In this document: piece after piece, positions 35,102 through 43,595 of the stretch
Layout: each line of letters begins with the position of its first letter
Numbering within the stretch: position 1 is the stretch's first letter
Origin: Chryseobacterium sp. YIM B08800
Lineage (GTDB): Bacteria > Bacteroidota > Bacteroidia > Flavobacteriales > Weeksellaceae
Assembly: GCF_026163565.1 (NCBI RefSeq)
Contig: NZ_JAPDKN010000014.1
Location: forward strand, 62,001 to 126,000
Direction of reading: 5' to 3'
DNA length: 64,000 nt
Notes under the pieces: model-generated
The model's input: only the letters and a program-made list of their open reading frames with translations
The model's database searches: none
What the model was told of the DNA's origin: nothing
Translations under genes and position numbers: made by a program

Positions 35102-36475
35102 TTATTTTAAAATATTCAAAATCTTCTGCAGCTCTGAACTTCCGCTTCCCTGATAATTGTTAATAATAATTGAATATACATACTTTTTTCCGTCTTTTGA
35201 AGTATGATAACCTGCGTATGATTTTGTGTCGCGCATTGTTCCACTTTTCATTTTCATACCGTTATCCTGATTGGGAAATCCGTCATAATAAGAATCAAAC
35301 CAAGATTGTTTTTTTGCATACAATAATGCCTGAACTTCCGCTTTTGCCGAAACATAATTTTGAGGAGAAAGTCCACTTCCGTCAGCAAAATTGATCATAT
35401 TTGAATTGATTCCTTTTGCTTTCCAGAATTCTTTTAAATAAGCAATTCCGCTTTTAAAACTCGGATTTCCTTTTTTCTCTTTGCCTAAAGTTTTAATTAA
35501 ATTTTCACCATATAAATTCACCGATTTCCTCAAAAACCAATACACGATCTTATCTAAAGTTGGCGATTCGTAGGTAAGAATAATATTATTTTTTGGAGTT
35601 TCTAATGTTTTTTTACCTTCTATTTCCAATTGAGAATTGGTAACTACTTTTCCTGAAAAATCAATTCCGGATTCTTTCAGCCATTTCTGAACTTCCACAC
35701 CCAATTGTAATGGAGGATTCGGAACAGAACCTGAAACTGTCGTTACTTTTCCTGCAGGTAAACTTCCGTTAATTAAAGCAACATCAGAATACGGTGCTGT
35801 AAAAATTAAACTTTGATCTGAATTTCCTGCTGCTTTTAAATCATTTAACCATTTTACGTTTTCTAAAGGATAGGAAAAGCTTTTAAAATCATTTCCGCTG
35901 ATGTTGATGTCAAATTGATTTTCACGCCAATTTACGCTCCAAACTCCGGCTCCATAATAATTTCCCAAATCATCCCACGGCCAACCTCCTGGAATCGTTT
36001 GATGGTCAAAATAAGAATCATCAATCACCAAATCTCCCGAAATTTTTGTAATTCCAGATTTTTTAACTGCTTCAATTAATTTTTGTCTAAAATTTTCTGG
36101 TTTGTAACCTTCGTATCTCCAGCTTCCTAAAGTAGGGTCACCGTTTGAAGTAATGAAAAGATTTCCGTTTAAATTTCCATTAGAAATCGTTCCTGAATAG
36201 GATGATGTTGTTTTGTACGTATAATTTTTGCCTAACGTTTCCAAAGCTGCAGCTGCTGTGAAAATTTTCTGGGTTGACGCTGTAGATAATCCTTTATTTC
36301 CCTGAAATTCATACACAAGATTTCCGCTTTCATCAGCAACATAAAAAGATAAATTAGATGAAATGGCCAAAGAAGAATTCATTAGATTTTTTGTGGCATC
36401 ATCTAATTTTTGAGCAATATTTTGGGCAAAAATAATTTGTGTGGAAAGTGTAAGAAATACAAAGGTTTTTTTCAT
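35102..36475 (-). CDS. dacB: D-Ala-D-Ala carboxypeptidase/endopeptidase (PBP4 family, S13)
   Basis: A 457-residue secreted serine peptidase with a signal peptide (MKKTFVFLTLSTQIIFAQ). The three active-site motifs are present: STQK with Ser67 and Lys70, SVN in FLRKSVNLYGEN, and KSG in MKMKSGTMRD. The long insert of the S13 family lies between the first two. It trims or cleaves peptidoglycan cross-links in the periplasm. The adjacent histidine kinase could relay envelope stress, which is inference from position. Confidence 0.92.
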   Translation of the reverse strand: MKKTFVFLTLSTQIIFAQNIAQKLDDATKNLMNSSLAISSNLSFYVADESGNLVYEFQGNKGLSTASTQKIFTAAAALETLGKNYTYKTTSSYSGTISNGNLNGNLFITSNGDPTLGSWRYEGYKPENFRQKLIEAVKKSGITKISGDLVIDDSYFDHQTIPGGWPWDDLGNYYGAGVWSVNWRENQFDINISGNDFKSFSYPLENVKWLNDLKAAGNSDQSLIFTAPYSDVALINGSLPAGKVTTVSGSVPNPPLQLGVEVQKWLKESGIDFSGKVVTNSQLEIEGKKTLETPKNNIILTYESPTLDKIVYWFLRKSVNLYGENLIKTLGKEKKGNPSFKSGIAYLKEFWKAKGINSNMINFADGSGLSPQNYVSAKAEVQALLYAKKQSWFDSYYDGFPNQDNGMKMKSGTMRDTKSYAGYHTSKDGKKYVYSIIINNYQGSGSSELQKILNILK

Positions 36476-36498
36476 TTGATATGTATTAAAAGGCTTTA

Positions 36499-36530
36499 CA
36501 GAATGCTTCGACTCCGCTCAGCATGACAAC
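36499..36530. repeat. Half copy of the TTTGTCATTC/GAATGACAAA repeat family
   Basis: The gap between dacB and pepE contains GCTTCGACTCCGCTCAGCAT followed by GACAAC, which matches the right half of the repeat at 1980-2036 (GCTTTCAGCATGACAAA) and a form usual in flavobacterial genomes. The left half is missing. Confidence 0.5.
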
Positions 36531-36573
36531 GCTAATAACATTAAATTATTTGAGTAGTATTCAAAAATAAGAG

Positions 36574-37266
36574 TTAAAGTTCGCTTCCTGCTTCAATTTC
36601 ATAAGGTTCTTTTCCTTTTTCAAAAATTCTTGTCAATTCATTTCCTTCAACGGTAATTTTATCGCCAATTCTTCTGATCCAGTTTCCTTCACGCAATCCT
36701 ACAACTTTGGTGTTGTTTTGCGTTAAAAATTCTTTAATTCTGGTTTCTCTTGTTTCTCCGTTATGCTTCAAATCAGGATTTGGATCTAAATAATGCGGAT
36801 TAAGATTGAAAGGAACTAATCCCATACATTCAAAACTTGGCGGATAAACAATCGGCATATCATTCGTAGTTTTCATATTTTGCCCGCCAATATTACTTCC
36901 TGCGCTACAGCCTAAATAGGCTTTACCATTTTCTATATTTTGTTTTAACACAGACATCAAGTTTTCTTCATGCAAAGTTTTAACCAATAAAAAAGTGTTT
37001 CCACCGCCTGTAAAATATCCTTTTGCCGAATTTAAAGCTTCTATTTTATCATCAAACTCGTGTAATCCTTTTACTTTAATATTAATGGGTTCGAAAAAAG
37101 ACTGTGCTTTTGCGGTGTAATCGTCATGTGAAATTCCGCCGGGTCTTGCGAATGGGATGAAGATAATTTCGTCAATTCCTTTATATAGATCAATAAGTTC
37201 TTCCTTTAAATATTCAAGATATTCTCCGCCAAAAAGTGTAGATGTTGAGGCTAATAATACATTCAT
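36574..37266 (-). CDS. pepE: Alpha-aspartyl dipeptidase (peptidase E)
   Basis: ATG 37266 (MNVLLASTS) gives a 230-residue protein, the usual PepE length; a 15-codon extension upstream in frame has no family counterpart. The nucleophile is Ser121 in LGCSAGSNIGG and the catalytic His is His158 in LNPHYLDPNPD, within one residue of the E. coli numbering. PepE is a cytoplasmic S51 serine peptidase specific for dipeptides with N-terminal Asp. The gene stands alone. Confidence 0.92.
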   Translation of the reverse strand: MNVLLASTSTLFGGEYLEYLKEELIDLYKGIDEIIFIPFARPGGISHDDYTAKAQSFFEPINIKVKGLHEFDDKIEALNSAKGYFTGGGNTFLLVKTLHEENLMSVLKQNIENGKAYLGCSAGSNIGGQNMKTTNDMPIVYPPSFECMGLVPFNLNPHYLDPNPDLKHNGETRETRIKEFLTQNNTKVVGLREGNWIRRIGDKITVEGNELTRIFEKGKEPYEIEAGSEL

Positions 37267-37453
37267 AAGATGAAAAATAATAGGTTTGTAATGAAACAAA
37301 GATAAACTCAAACACGGTAAGAATCAAAAAATACGCTAAAAAAAGTCTGATAACTGTTAATACCATCAAAAAAAACTTAAGAGTTCTAAAACTATTCTTT
37401 TAATGGAATTATTCTTGAACTTCTCTATTTACAATTTTAAAAATGTAAGAAAT

Positions 37454-38011
37454 ATGAAAACGATTAAAATTAATACTAAGCAATTATTTGTAGGTTTAAT
37501 GATGATAGGAAGTACAGGTGCTCTTGTTGCCCAAACTTCACCAACGGACAGTGTGAAAGTTACTGCTTCTAAAGCTCAGATACAAACAAACCCCGTAATT
37601 GAGGGATTGAAAAAACAAGTTGAAAGCAATCCTAAAGATGCAGAAGCTCTTGCTAAATTAGCTACCGCTTATCAGGATGCTACAGATTGGCAAAACGCAA
37701 TTGCTACATGGAAAAAGATTTCTGTATTGTTACCAGATTGGGCTCCATCTTATTACAGTCAGGCCTATTCTTATCAATCGGCTAAAGATGATGTAAATGC
37801 TAAACTTTCTTACGAAAAATATATTGCAACCGTAAAAAAACCGGAAGAAATCGAAGCAAGCAAAAAAAATCTTGCCTATGCTTATTATTACATCGCATTT
37901 AGCGAACAAAAAGACAATCCGAATAAAGCTAAAGAGTTTATTGCGAAATCAATACAGTATGATCCGAGTAATCAGGAAGCTGTAAAATTGAGCCAAGCTC
38001 TTAATTCATAA
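37454..38011 (+). CDS. Secreted tetratricopeptide-repeat protein
   Basis: From ATG 37454 the product is 185 residues with a signal peptide ending at GALVAQ. The mature part has TPR-like helices: NPKDAEALAKLATAYQDATD, then a second WQNAIATWKKISVLLPDW and a third with APSYYSQAYSYQSAKDD, and a C-terminal pair ending in YDPSNQEAVKLSQAL. TPRs bind partner proteins; no enzyme domain is present. Location should be the periplasm. The upstream in-frame ATG at 37403 would spoil the signal peptide. Confidence 0.8.
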   Translation: MKTIKINTKQLFVGLMMIGSTGALVAQTSPTDSVKVTASKAQIQTNPVIEGLKKQVESNPKDAEALAKLATAYQDATDWQNAIATWKKISVLLPDWAPSYYSQAYSYQSAKDDVNAKLSYEKYIATVKKPEEIEASKKNLAYAYYYIAFSEQKDNPNKAKEFIAKSIQYDPSNQEAVKLSQALNS

Positions 38012-38019
38012 ATTTAAAG

Positions 38020-38047
38020 AAACCGGAGAAATTATTTTCTTCGGTTT
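38020..38047. terminator. Terminator between the TPR gene and the DUF1905 gene
   Basis: An 11-bp stem (38020-38030 and 38037-38047, one wobble), with CCGGAG opposite CTTCGG, is followed by a T run. It overlaps the edge of the convergent gene's stop region. Confidence 0.8.
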
Positions 38048-38048
38048 T

Positions 38049-38534
38049 TTATTTGATCTTTTTTCCGAAAAAGTCTGTCTCACCAGTTAAATGTCGAATG
38101 ATTTTTTCAATATTTCTTTGAATGCTTGCTTCGGTCTTTAAATTATTAATGTAACGGATCAACTCTGATCTTCTTGAAGGAATGAGATTTTCAAAGTTTT
38201 GTAAAGCAATAGAATTTTCTTGGATTGCTTTTTCTAAATCTGGATGAATTGAGATTGTTCGGTCAGAATGATCAAATTCTACAAAAACTTCAAGCATTTC
38301 ACCAATTCTTTTTGGAGAATCTTTTAGCATGGTTAAATTAATGTACAGCCGCCATTCTCCTAAATATTTCATTAAGTTTTGTCTGAATTCTTTACCATTT
38401 ACAGTTCCTTTCACAGGAATCGGACTTTTATCTTTTCCTGAAGTTTCAAATATTTCATTTAAAATTTCATTAGGAAGAAAAACAAAAGGATTAATTCCTA
38501 TGATTTCGAGCTTTGCGGTGAATTGGTTTTTCAT
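38049..38534 (-). CDS. DUF1905 / YdeI-like protein
   Basis: A 161-residue protein. The N-terminal 90 residues match the DUF1905 pattern: FTAKLEIIGINPFVFLP, PVKGTVNGKEFRQNLM, then LYINLTMLKDS and GEMLEVFVEFD. The C-terminal helix-rich part (SRRSELIRYINNLKTEASIQRNIEKIIRHL, shown in part) is the YdeI/OmpD-associated form found in putative bacteriocin-protection proteins. Function is not established. The -7 box lies 5 nt before the ATG. Confidence 0.8.
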   Translation of the reverse strand: MKNQFTAKLEIIGINPFVFLPNEILNEIFETSGKDKSPIPVKGTVNGKEFRQNLMKYLGEWRLYINLTMLKDSPKRIGEMLEVFVEFDHSDRTISIHPDLEKAIQENSIALQNFENLIPSRRSELIRYINNLKTEASIQRNIEKIIRHLTGETDFFGKKIK

Positions 38535-38539
38535 ATTTT

Positions 38540-38547
38540 CAAAGTTA
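38540..38547 (-). promoter_or_regulatory. Promoter -7 box for the DUF1905 gene
   Basis: TAACTTTG on the minus strand is an exact TAnnTTTG. Five bases separate it from the ATG at 38534, again implying a leaderless or nearly leaderless mRNA. Confidence 0.55.
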
Positions 38548-38642
38548 TAAATTTGATCCGAGTTGCGGGTCTCGTGTTAAACGATGCAATAATCAACCCT
38601 CGAAACTCAAATCTCGTAACTGATAATTCAAAATGGAATGTT

Positions 38643-38650
38643 TATCTTTG
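38643..38650 (+). promoter_or_regulatory. Promoter -7 box for fsa
   Basis: TATCTTTG is an exact TAnnTTTG, 24 nt before the ATG at 38675. Confidence 0.55.
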
Positions 38651-38674
38651 CGGAAATAAATCAATTTAAACAAA

Positions 38675-39328
38675 ATGAAATTTTTTATTGACACTGCTAA
38701 TTTAGAGCAAATTAAAGAAGCTAAAGATCTTGGAATTTTGGATGGTGTAACGACCAACCCGTCATTGATGGCTAAAGAAGGAATTAAAGGTGATGAAGCT
38801 ATCAAAAATCATTACAAAGCGATTTGCGAGATTGTGGACGGAGATATTTCTGCTGAAGTACTTTCTACAACGTACGAAGAAATGATTAAAGAAGGTGACG
38901 AATTGGCTGCAATTCACCCAAATATTGTGGTGAAAATCCCAATGATTAAAGACGGTATCAAAGCTTTGAAATATTTTTCTGATAAAGGAATCAAAACAAA
39001 CTGTACTTTGATCTTCTCTCCTGGACAAGCTCTTTTGGCAGCTAAAGCTGGTGCAACTTACGTTTCTCCGTTCTTAGGAAGATTAGATGATATTACAACA
39101 GATGGTTTAAATTTGATTCAGGAAATCAGATTAATTTTTGATAACTATATGTATGAAACTGAAATTTTAGCAGCTTCTATCCGTCACTCAATGCATATTA
39201 TTGACTGTGCAAAAATTGGTGCAGATGTTATCACTTCACCACTTCCTCCAATCTTGAGTTTATTAAAACACCCTTTAACAGACAGCGGTTTGGCTCAGTT
39301 TGTTGCAGATTCTCAAAAATTGGCATAA
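38675..39328 (+). CDS. fsa: Fructose-6-phosphate aldolase / short transaldolase
   Basis: A 217-residue transaldolase-family TIM barrel. Seen are [27 protein letters not shown], the Schiff-base Lys87 in [27 protein letters not shown], and [11 protein letters not shown]. The short length is that of FSA and of TalC-type transaldolases. These interconvert sugar phosphates in the pentose phosphate or fructose 6-phosphate pathways; which reaction dominates depends on single residues that I cannot judge here. Confidence 0.9.
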   Translation: MKFFIDTANLEQIKEAKDLGILDGVTTNPSLMAKEGIKGDEAIKNHYKAICEIVDGDISAEVLSTTYEEMIKEGDELAAIHPNIVVKIPMIKDGIKALKYFSDKGIKTNCTLIFSPGQALLAAKAGATYVSPFLGRLDDITTDGLNLIQEIRLIFDNYMYETEILAASIRHSMHIIDCAKIGADVITSPLPPILSLLKHPLTDSGLAQFVADSQKLA

Positions 39329-39390
39329 GAATTTGAAATTTAAAATTTGAGATTAATATTCATTGAATAAAATATTTCAAATTCACATAA

Positions 39391-39425
39391 AAAATCCCGA
39401 AACAAAATGTTTCGGGATTTTATTT
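39391..39425. terminator. Bidirectional terminator between fsa and the DoxX gene
   Basis: A perfect 13-bp stem (39391-39403 and 39409-39421), with AAAATCCCGAAAC on the left arm, is followed by a T-rich tail. Confidence 0.88.
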
Positions 39426-39440
39426 TATATCAAATTGACT

Positions 39441-39869
39441 TTACCAGTCATTGGCTCTTCTTCGTTTCTCTATCATTCCATCAATTGAGAATCTTCCTGC
39501 TCCAAATGTAATAATCATCAGGTAAATTGAAAGATACAATAGGCCTAATTCTCTTTTATCAAAACCATCTGCACTATGAACTACAAAAGCGGCAAAACCC
39601 ATTGTAAAGATTAAAAATCCCGCTGCAATTCTTGTAAATAAACCAAGAATAATAAAGATTGAACACACAAATTCAGCAAAGACAGTTAATCCTAAAGAAA
39701 TTTTCGGACCTAAACCTAAAAAGTCATAGAACTGAATTTCACCGCCGTCAATTAATGTTTGAAGTTTGGGAAAACCGTGCGAAATCATCGCAAAACCTAT
39801 AAATAGTCTTACAAGAAATAATACAATATCAAAAATTACAGGATCTGCCTTTGTGTTTGAATAGCTCAT
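39441..39869 (-). CDS. DoxX family membrane protein
   Basis: A 142-residue protein with four hydrophobic helices. Typical DoxX features are FLVRLFIGFAMISHGFPKLQ near the start, the LGLTVFAEFVCSIFIILGLFTR segment with the conserved Glu, and FTMGFAAFVVHSADGF. DoxX proteins are inner-membrane proteins linked to quinone-dependent redox or thiol stress. No partner is adjacent. Confidence 0.88.
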   Translation of the reverse strand: MSYSNTKADPVIFDIVLFLVRLFIGFAMISHGFPKLQTLIDGGEIQFYDFLGLGPKISLGLTVFAEFVCSIFIILGLFTRIAAGFLIFTMGFAAFVVHSADGFDKRELGLLYLSIYLMIITFGAGRFSIDGMIEKRRRANDW

Positions 39870-39895
39870 TGATTGAAAATTTAAACTAAAGATAA

Positions 39896-39903
39896 CAAAA
39901 ATA
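39896..39903 (-). promoter_or_regulatory. Promoter -7 box for the DoxX gene
   Basis: TATTTTTG on the minus strand is an exact TAnnTTTG, 26 nt before the ATG at 39869. Confidence 0.5.
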
Positions 39904-39938
39904 TCCGTTAATACAACGATGAATAGAGACGTTTTAGT

Positions 39939-40814
39939 CTATCTATACCCAAAATTTTTCAAATCTCTGTCATTTTTTCGCCAGTCTTTTTTCACTTTTA
40001 CGAAAAGATTTAAGTGAATTTTTTTAGAGAAAAACTTTTCCAGATCAATTCTTGCTTCTGTTCCTACTTTTTTGATAGCTTCTCCTTTATGCCCGATGAT
40101 GATCCCTTTTTGGGTATCTCTTTCTACATAAATAATAGAATCGATGAAGATAATACCTTCTTTTTCTTTAAACATTTCGGTTACCACTTCTACAGAATAC
40201 GGAATTTCTTTTTCATAATTCAAAAGAATTTTCTCTCTGATGGCCTCGTTTACAAAGAAACGTTCCGGTTTGTCGGTGTACATGTCTTTATCATAATACG
40301 CCGGACTTTCTGGCAACATCGATTTTAATTTCGGTAAAATAATTTCGGTGTTAAAAGCATTTAAAGCTGAAATAGGAAGAATTTCCGCCTTAGGAATTCT
40401 CTCATGCCATTCTGAAACCAGTTTCTCAAGACCTTCCTGATTGGTTTGGTCAACTTTATTCAGTAATAATAAAACCGGTACCGGAATTTTATTTAGTTTA
40501 TCAATTAAAAATTCTGATGGTTCAGCTTTATCGGTCACATCTACAATGAAAAGGAAAACGTCTGCATCCTGTAAAGAGTCTTTCACAAAATCCATCATTT
40601 TTTCCTGCAAACCGTATTTTGGATCTAATACTCCGGGAGTATCAGAAAATACAATCTGCAAGTCTTCTTCATTATAAATTCCAAAAATTCTATGTCGTGT
40701 TGTCTGAGCCTTTTGCGTTACAATTGCCAACTTCTCTCCCATTAACTGATTCAGAAGGGTGGATTTTCCGGCATTTGGCTTTCCAACGATGTTTACAAAT
40801 CCTGCTTTGTGCAT
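39939..40814 (-). CDS. era: GTPase Era
   Basis: A 291-residue ribosome-assembly GTPase. G1 is GKPNAGKST (from residue 11), G3 is DTPG, and G4 is NKVDQ. The C-terminal KH domain has GHKGEAIKKVGTEARIDLEKFF, the segment that binds the 3' end of 16S rRNA. The late YVERDTQKGIIIG strand and WRKNDRDL end are typical. The gene is divergent from a Crp-family regulator. Confidence 0.96.
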   Translation of the reverse strand: MHKAGFVNIVGKPNAGKSTLLNQLMGEKLAIVTQKAQTTRHRIFGIYNEEDLQIVFSDTPGVLDPKYGLQEKMMDFVKDSLQDADVFLFIVDVTDKAEPSEFLIDKLNKIPVPVLLLLNKVDQTNQEGLEKLVSEWHERIPKAEILPISALNAFNTEIILPKLKSMLPESPAYYDKDMYTDKPERFFVNEAIREKILLNYEKEIPYSVEVVTEMFKEKEGIIFIDSIIYVERDTQKGIIIGHKGEAIKKVGTEARIDLEKFFSKKIHLNLFVKVKKDWRKNDRDLKNFGYR

Positions 40815-40846
40815 ATAAAAGTATTAATTCGTTTTGTTACGATTTG

Positions 40847-40854
40847 CAAAGTTA
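40847..40854 (-). promoter_or_regulatory. Promoter -7 box for era
   Basis: TAACTTTG on the minus strand is an exact TAnnTTTG, 32 nt before the ATG at 40814. Confidence 0.55.
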
Positions 40855-40907
40855 GTAAAACAAAATTTGGATTTAGACTATATCTAAAATTAGTGCTTAA
40901 AAAAGTC

Positions 40908-40915
40908 TATTTTTG
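40908..40915 (+). promoter_or_regulatory. Promoter -7 box for the Crp-family regulator
   Basis: TATTTTTG is an exact TAnnTTTG, 24 nt before the ATG at 40940. Confidence 0.55.
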
Positions 40916-40939
40916 AAGAATAATTAATCATGACTTTTC

Positions 40940-41503
40940 ATGGAAATCGATCAGATCATCAATGCTATATTTCCGCTTCCGGAATTATCAAAATTAAATT
41001 TAATACAGCACATCTCTGAAGTTAATTATCATAAAGGATTTTGCCTGATGGAAGCCAATAAAGTGATTCCTTATATTTATTTTTTAAAGAAAGGAATTGT
41101 TCGCGCTTATGCTTCTACAGAAAATAATGATATTACTTTTTGGTTTGGAACAGAAGGCGAACCTGTAGTTTCCATGAAAAGTTATGTGGATGAAAAGCCA
41201 GGCTACGAAAATATAGAACTTTTGGAAGACTGTGAATTTTATAGACTTGAAACTGAAAAGTTAAAAAATCTTTATCATGAAGACATTCATATTGCAAATT
41301 GGGGACGGAAATTTGCAGAACGCGAACTGGTAAAAACGGAAGAACTGATTATTTCTAGACAGTATAAAACAGCACTTGAAAGGTATAAAGACCTGCTCAA
41401 AGAAAAGCCTTATCTCTTGCAGCGAGTTCAGTTGGGTCATATTGCATCTTATTTGGGAATTACACAGGTGAGTTTGAGTAGAATTCGTGCAGAAATTAAA
41501 TAA
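40940..41503 (+). CDS. Crp/Fnr-family regulator
   Basis: A 187-residue protein with a cyclic-nucleotide-binding fold (GFCLMEANKVIPYIYFLKKG and GIVRAYASTENNDITFWFG, in parts). A helix follows, with the conserved ERELVKTEELIISRQYKTALERY stretch in this family, and then a C-terminal helix-turn-helix, HIASYLGITQVSLSRIRAE. Ligand residues for cAMP are not evident. Many Bacteroidota proteins of this type have no known ligand. A repeat pair and an SMR exporter gene follow on the same strand. Confidence 0.88.
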   Translation: MEIDQIINAIFPLPELSKLNLIQHISEVNYHKGFCLMEANKVIPYIYFLKKGIVRAYASTENNDITFWFGTEGEPVVSMKSYVDEKPGYENIELLEDCEFYRLETEKLKNLYHEDIHIANWGRKFAERELVKTEELIISRQYKTALERYKDLLKEKPYLLQRVQLGHIASYLGITQVSLSRIRAEIK

Positions 41504-41524
41504 TTAAAATTGAATTTCTAGTAT

Positions 41525-41594
41525 TGTTTCGCTCCTACGGAGCTCATATTTTTTTTGCAAATTTTCTACAAAGGTTTTGCTCCTCCGGAGTAAA
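41525..41594. repeat. Pair of GCTCC...GGAGC interspersed repeat units
   Basis: Two related units, TTTCGCTCCTACGGAGCTCA near 41527-41546 and TTTTGCTCCTCCGGAGTAAA near 41575-41594, lie 48 bp apart in direct orientation. Each has a short hairpin with CTCC and GGAG as its stem. They belong to a repeat type common in Chryseobacterium-like genomes. They precede the SMR exporter gene but do not have the ACGR loops of a guanidine-II riboswitch. Confidence 0.6.
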
Positions 41595-41706
41595 TCATCC
41601 TTATTTTCACTTCAGATAATATCAGAATCAAGCTGTATTTTTTAACATTTGTAAAATTTTATTTCACTTTAAAACCTCAATTTTGCGGTATAAAATTAAA
41701 TATTAA

Positions 41707-42033
41707 ATGAACTGGATTATTTTAATTATCGCAGGATTATTTGAGGTTGCTTTTGCATCATGCCTCGGAAAAGTAAAAGAAACCACTGGAAACGAGATGT
41801 ATTGGTGGTTTGGAGGATTTTTGGTTTGTCTCACCATCAGTATGCTTTTACTCATCAAAGCAACAGAAACTTTACCTATCGGAACCGCTTATGCAGTCTG
41901 GACCGGAATTGGTGCGGTGGGAACAGCTTTGGTAGGAATTTTAGTGTTTAAAGACCCTGCAAGTTTCTGGAGAATATTTTTCATTTCAACATTGATTGGT
42001 TCTGTTATTGGTTTGAAAGCGGTTTCTCATTAA
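41707..42033 (+). CDS. SMR-family exporter, Gdx/SugE-like
   Basis: A 108-residue protein with four transmembrane helices and the essential Glu13 (AGLFEVAFA). The segment LPIGTAYAVWTGIGAVGTALVG, given here in part, is the GTAYAVWTGIGAVGT signature shared by Gdx (SugE) guanidinium exporters and some EmrE-like drug exporters. The C-terminal SVIGLKAVSH is Gdx-like. It acts as a dual-topology dimer, exchanging a cationic substrate for protons. Guanidinium as the substrate is likely from the family but not proven; a second subunit gene is absent. Confidence 0.87.
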   Translation: MNWIILIIAGLFEVAFASCLGKVKETTGNEMYWWFGGFLVCLTISMLLLIKATETLPIGTAYAVWTGIGAVGTALVGILVFKDPASFWRIFFISTLIGSVIGLKAVSH

Positions 42034-42052
42034 AAAGCGATAATATATTTCT

Positions 42053-42060
42053 TATATTTG
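42053..42060 (+). promoter_or_regulatory. Promoter -7 box for the T9SS-sorted protein
   Basis: TATATTTG is an exact TAnnTTTG, 14 nt before the ATG at 42075. Confidence 0.55.
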
Positions 42061-42074
42061 GGAAAAACTATTAT

Positions 42075-42779
42075 ATGAGAACAAAACTACTTTTTCTGTT
42101 TATTGGCAGTACATTGTTTGGACAAAATGCCGATCTTTTTAATAATGATTGGTACATCTCCCAAATTGTAATGAACGGACAAACGACAGCTACTCCTGCT
42201 ATGAATATTAATCTTGAAAGATCGTTATTTTATCAATCAGGAACGCCAAATTCTTTTAGTTCTAAATATTTTAATTCGGCAGTAATTAATATGAACTTTT
42301 CGACGATACAAGATAGTTTTATAAGCAACGGAGGCGCATGTACATTGATGCAATATGTAGGAACTAATCAAACCGCAGTTAGGGATTATGATCAAAAAAA
42401 TTGTGATTTCTACCTTATGAATAGTCCAACGGGAAGTGTTTTTAATTATGAAATTGTAAATAATAGCAGTTCGAAAACGCTTATTATAACAAAAGTAACA
42501 ACTGGAGATAAAATTTATTATAACAATTCATTTTTAGGAACAAAAGAAAACACTATTAAGAAAACTTTTAAATTATACCCAAATCCTTCTACAGATTTTG
42601 TAATCATAGAGAATGTAGAAAAGAATTTAAAATTGAAAATTAATGATCTTTCAGGAAAAATTTTATTTGAAACATTAACATCAGATAAAACGCTTAAAAT
42701 AGATGTAAGCAGTTTTGCAGCCGGACAATATATTTTAAGTATAGAAAACTTTAAACCAGAAATTTTTATTAAAAAATAA
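42075..42779 (+). CDS. Type IX secretion (type A) C-terminal domain protein
   Basis: A 234-residue secreted protein with a signal peptide (MRTKLLFLFIGSTLFGQ). The last 75 residues are a type A sorting domain: FKLYPNPSTDFVIIENV, KINDLSGKILFE, and DVSSFAAGQYILSIE, ending in FIKK. The type IX system exports such proteins across the outer membrane and then removes the domain. The N-terminal part (residues 18-155) has the Asn-rich strands of a lipocalin-like beta domain found in flavobacterial T9SS cargo, with a Cys pair. The function is unknown. Confidence 0.88.
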   Translation: MRTKLLFLFIGSTLFGQNADLFNNDWYISQIVMNGQTTATPAMNINLERSLFYQSGTPNSFSSKYFNSAVINMNFSTIQDSFISNGGACTLMQYVGTNQTAVRDYDQKNCDFYLMNSPTGSVFNYEIVNNSSSKTLIITKVTTGDKIYYNNSFLGTKENTIKKTFKLYPNPSTDFVIIENVEKNLKLKINDLSGKILFETLTSDKTLKIDVSSFAAGQYILSIENFKPEIFIKK

Positions 42780-42795
42780 ATTTTCAGCTTATAAC

Positions 42796-42828
42796 AAAAA
42801 TCGGCTTCAGAATTTGAAGCCGATTTTT
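42796..42828. terminator. Bidirectional terminator after the T9SS cargo gene
   Basis: A perfect 14-bp stem (42796-42809 and 42815-42828) whose core is TCGGCTTCA, with a 5-nt loop and flanking A and T runs, lies between convergent genes. Confidence 0.88.
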
Positions 42829-43595
42829 TATTTCTTTAAAACGATTGGTAAAATTTCGTTGAGTCTTAAACCATATTTTTTTATTTCTGCATCAGAAAAC
42901 TGCTGTGAGTAAAAATTAGCTTCCACTTCAAAACCAGCATCTTTAAGTCTGTCAAAGTAATCCATTCCGTACCAACGAACATGATCGTACTGTCCGAAAT
43001 GTTTTTGCCTTTCTTTTGGATCGGTTATAGTGAAATCTTCATAGGTTTTTTCCAAAGAATTTTTCATCGGAACCTGAAGAATTCCCCAACCTCCCGGTTT
43101 CATTACTCTGTATAATTCGCTCATTGCTTTTGCATCATCCTGAATATGTTCTAAAACATGATTACAAAAGATAATATCAAAACTTTCATTTTCAAAAGGT
43201 AAATCTAAAATATCAGCTTTCACATCTACAATCGGCGAATATAAATCCGCAGAAATATAGTTGAGATTGCTCATTCTTTTAAATTTTCTCAAAAATTCCT
43301 GCTCGGGAGCAATATGCAGAACTTTATAATTTTTAATGAAAAAATCGGTTTCATTCTGAAGATACAGATACATTTGACGATGCCTTTCGAGACTTAAAGT
43401 TCCCGGAGACAACGCATTTTCTCTTTGTTTTCCGTATCCGTAAGGTAAAAACTTTCGGTAAGATCTTCCATCGATAGGATCGTAAAATTGATCACCTTTA
43501 AAAAACTGATAGATCAACGGTCGCGCCCAAATACTCATCTTGATAAGCATCGGACGAGGGATTTTATTTAATAAAAACTTAGTCAGCTTTTTCAT
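42828..43595 (-). CDS. Class I SAM-dependent methyltransferase
   Basis: A 255-residue methyltransferase with motif I in a degenerate form (VLHIAPEQEFLRKF), an acidic loop SADLYSPIVDVKADILDLPFENESFD (in parts), motif IV FCNHVLEHIQDD and post-motif YRVMKPGGWGILQVP. The DFAI-type substrate remains unknown. The start codon overlaps the map stop by 1 nt, so the two are translated from one mRNA. Confidence 0.87.
   Translation of the reverse strand: MKKLTKFLLNKIPRPMLIKMSIWARPLIYQFFKGDQFYDPIDGRSYRKFLPYGYGKQRENALSPGTLSLERHRQMYLYLQNETDFFIKNYKVLHIAPEQEFLRKFKRMSNLNYISADLYSPIVDVKADILDLPFENESFDIIFCNHVLEHIQDDAKAMSELYRVMKPGGWGILQVPMKNSLEKTYEDFTITDPKERQKHFGQYDHVRWYGMDYFDRLKDAGFEVEANFYSQQFSDAEIKKYGLRLNEILPIVLKK

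Noticed and set aside
41525..41706. Guanidine-II (mini-ykkC) riboswitch ahead of the Gdx-like gene
   Set aside because: Two hairpins are present, but the loops are TAC and TCC within CTCC/GGAG stems, not ACGR, and the units look like a dispersed repeat.
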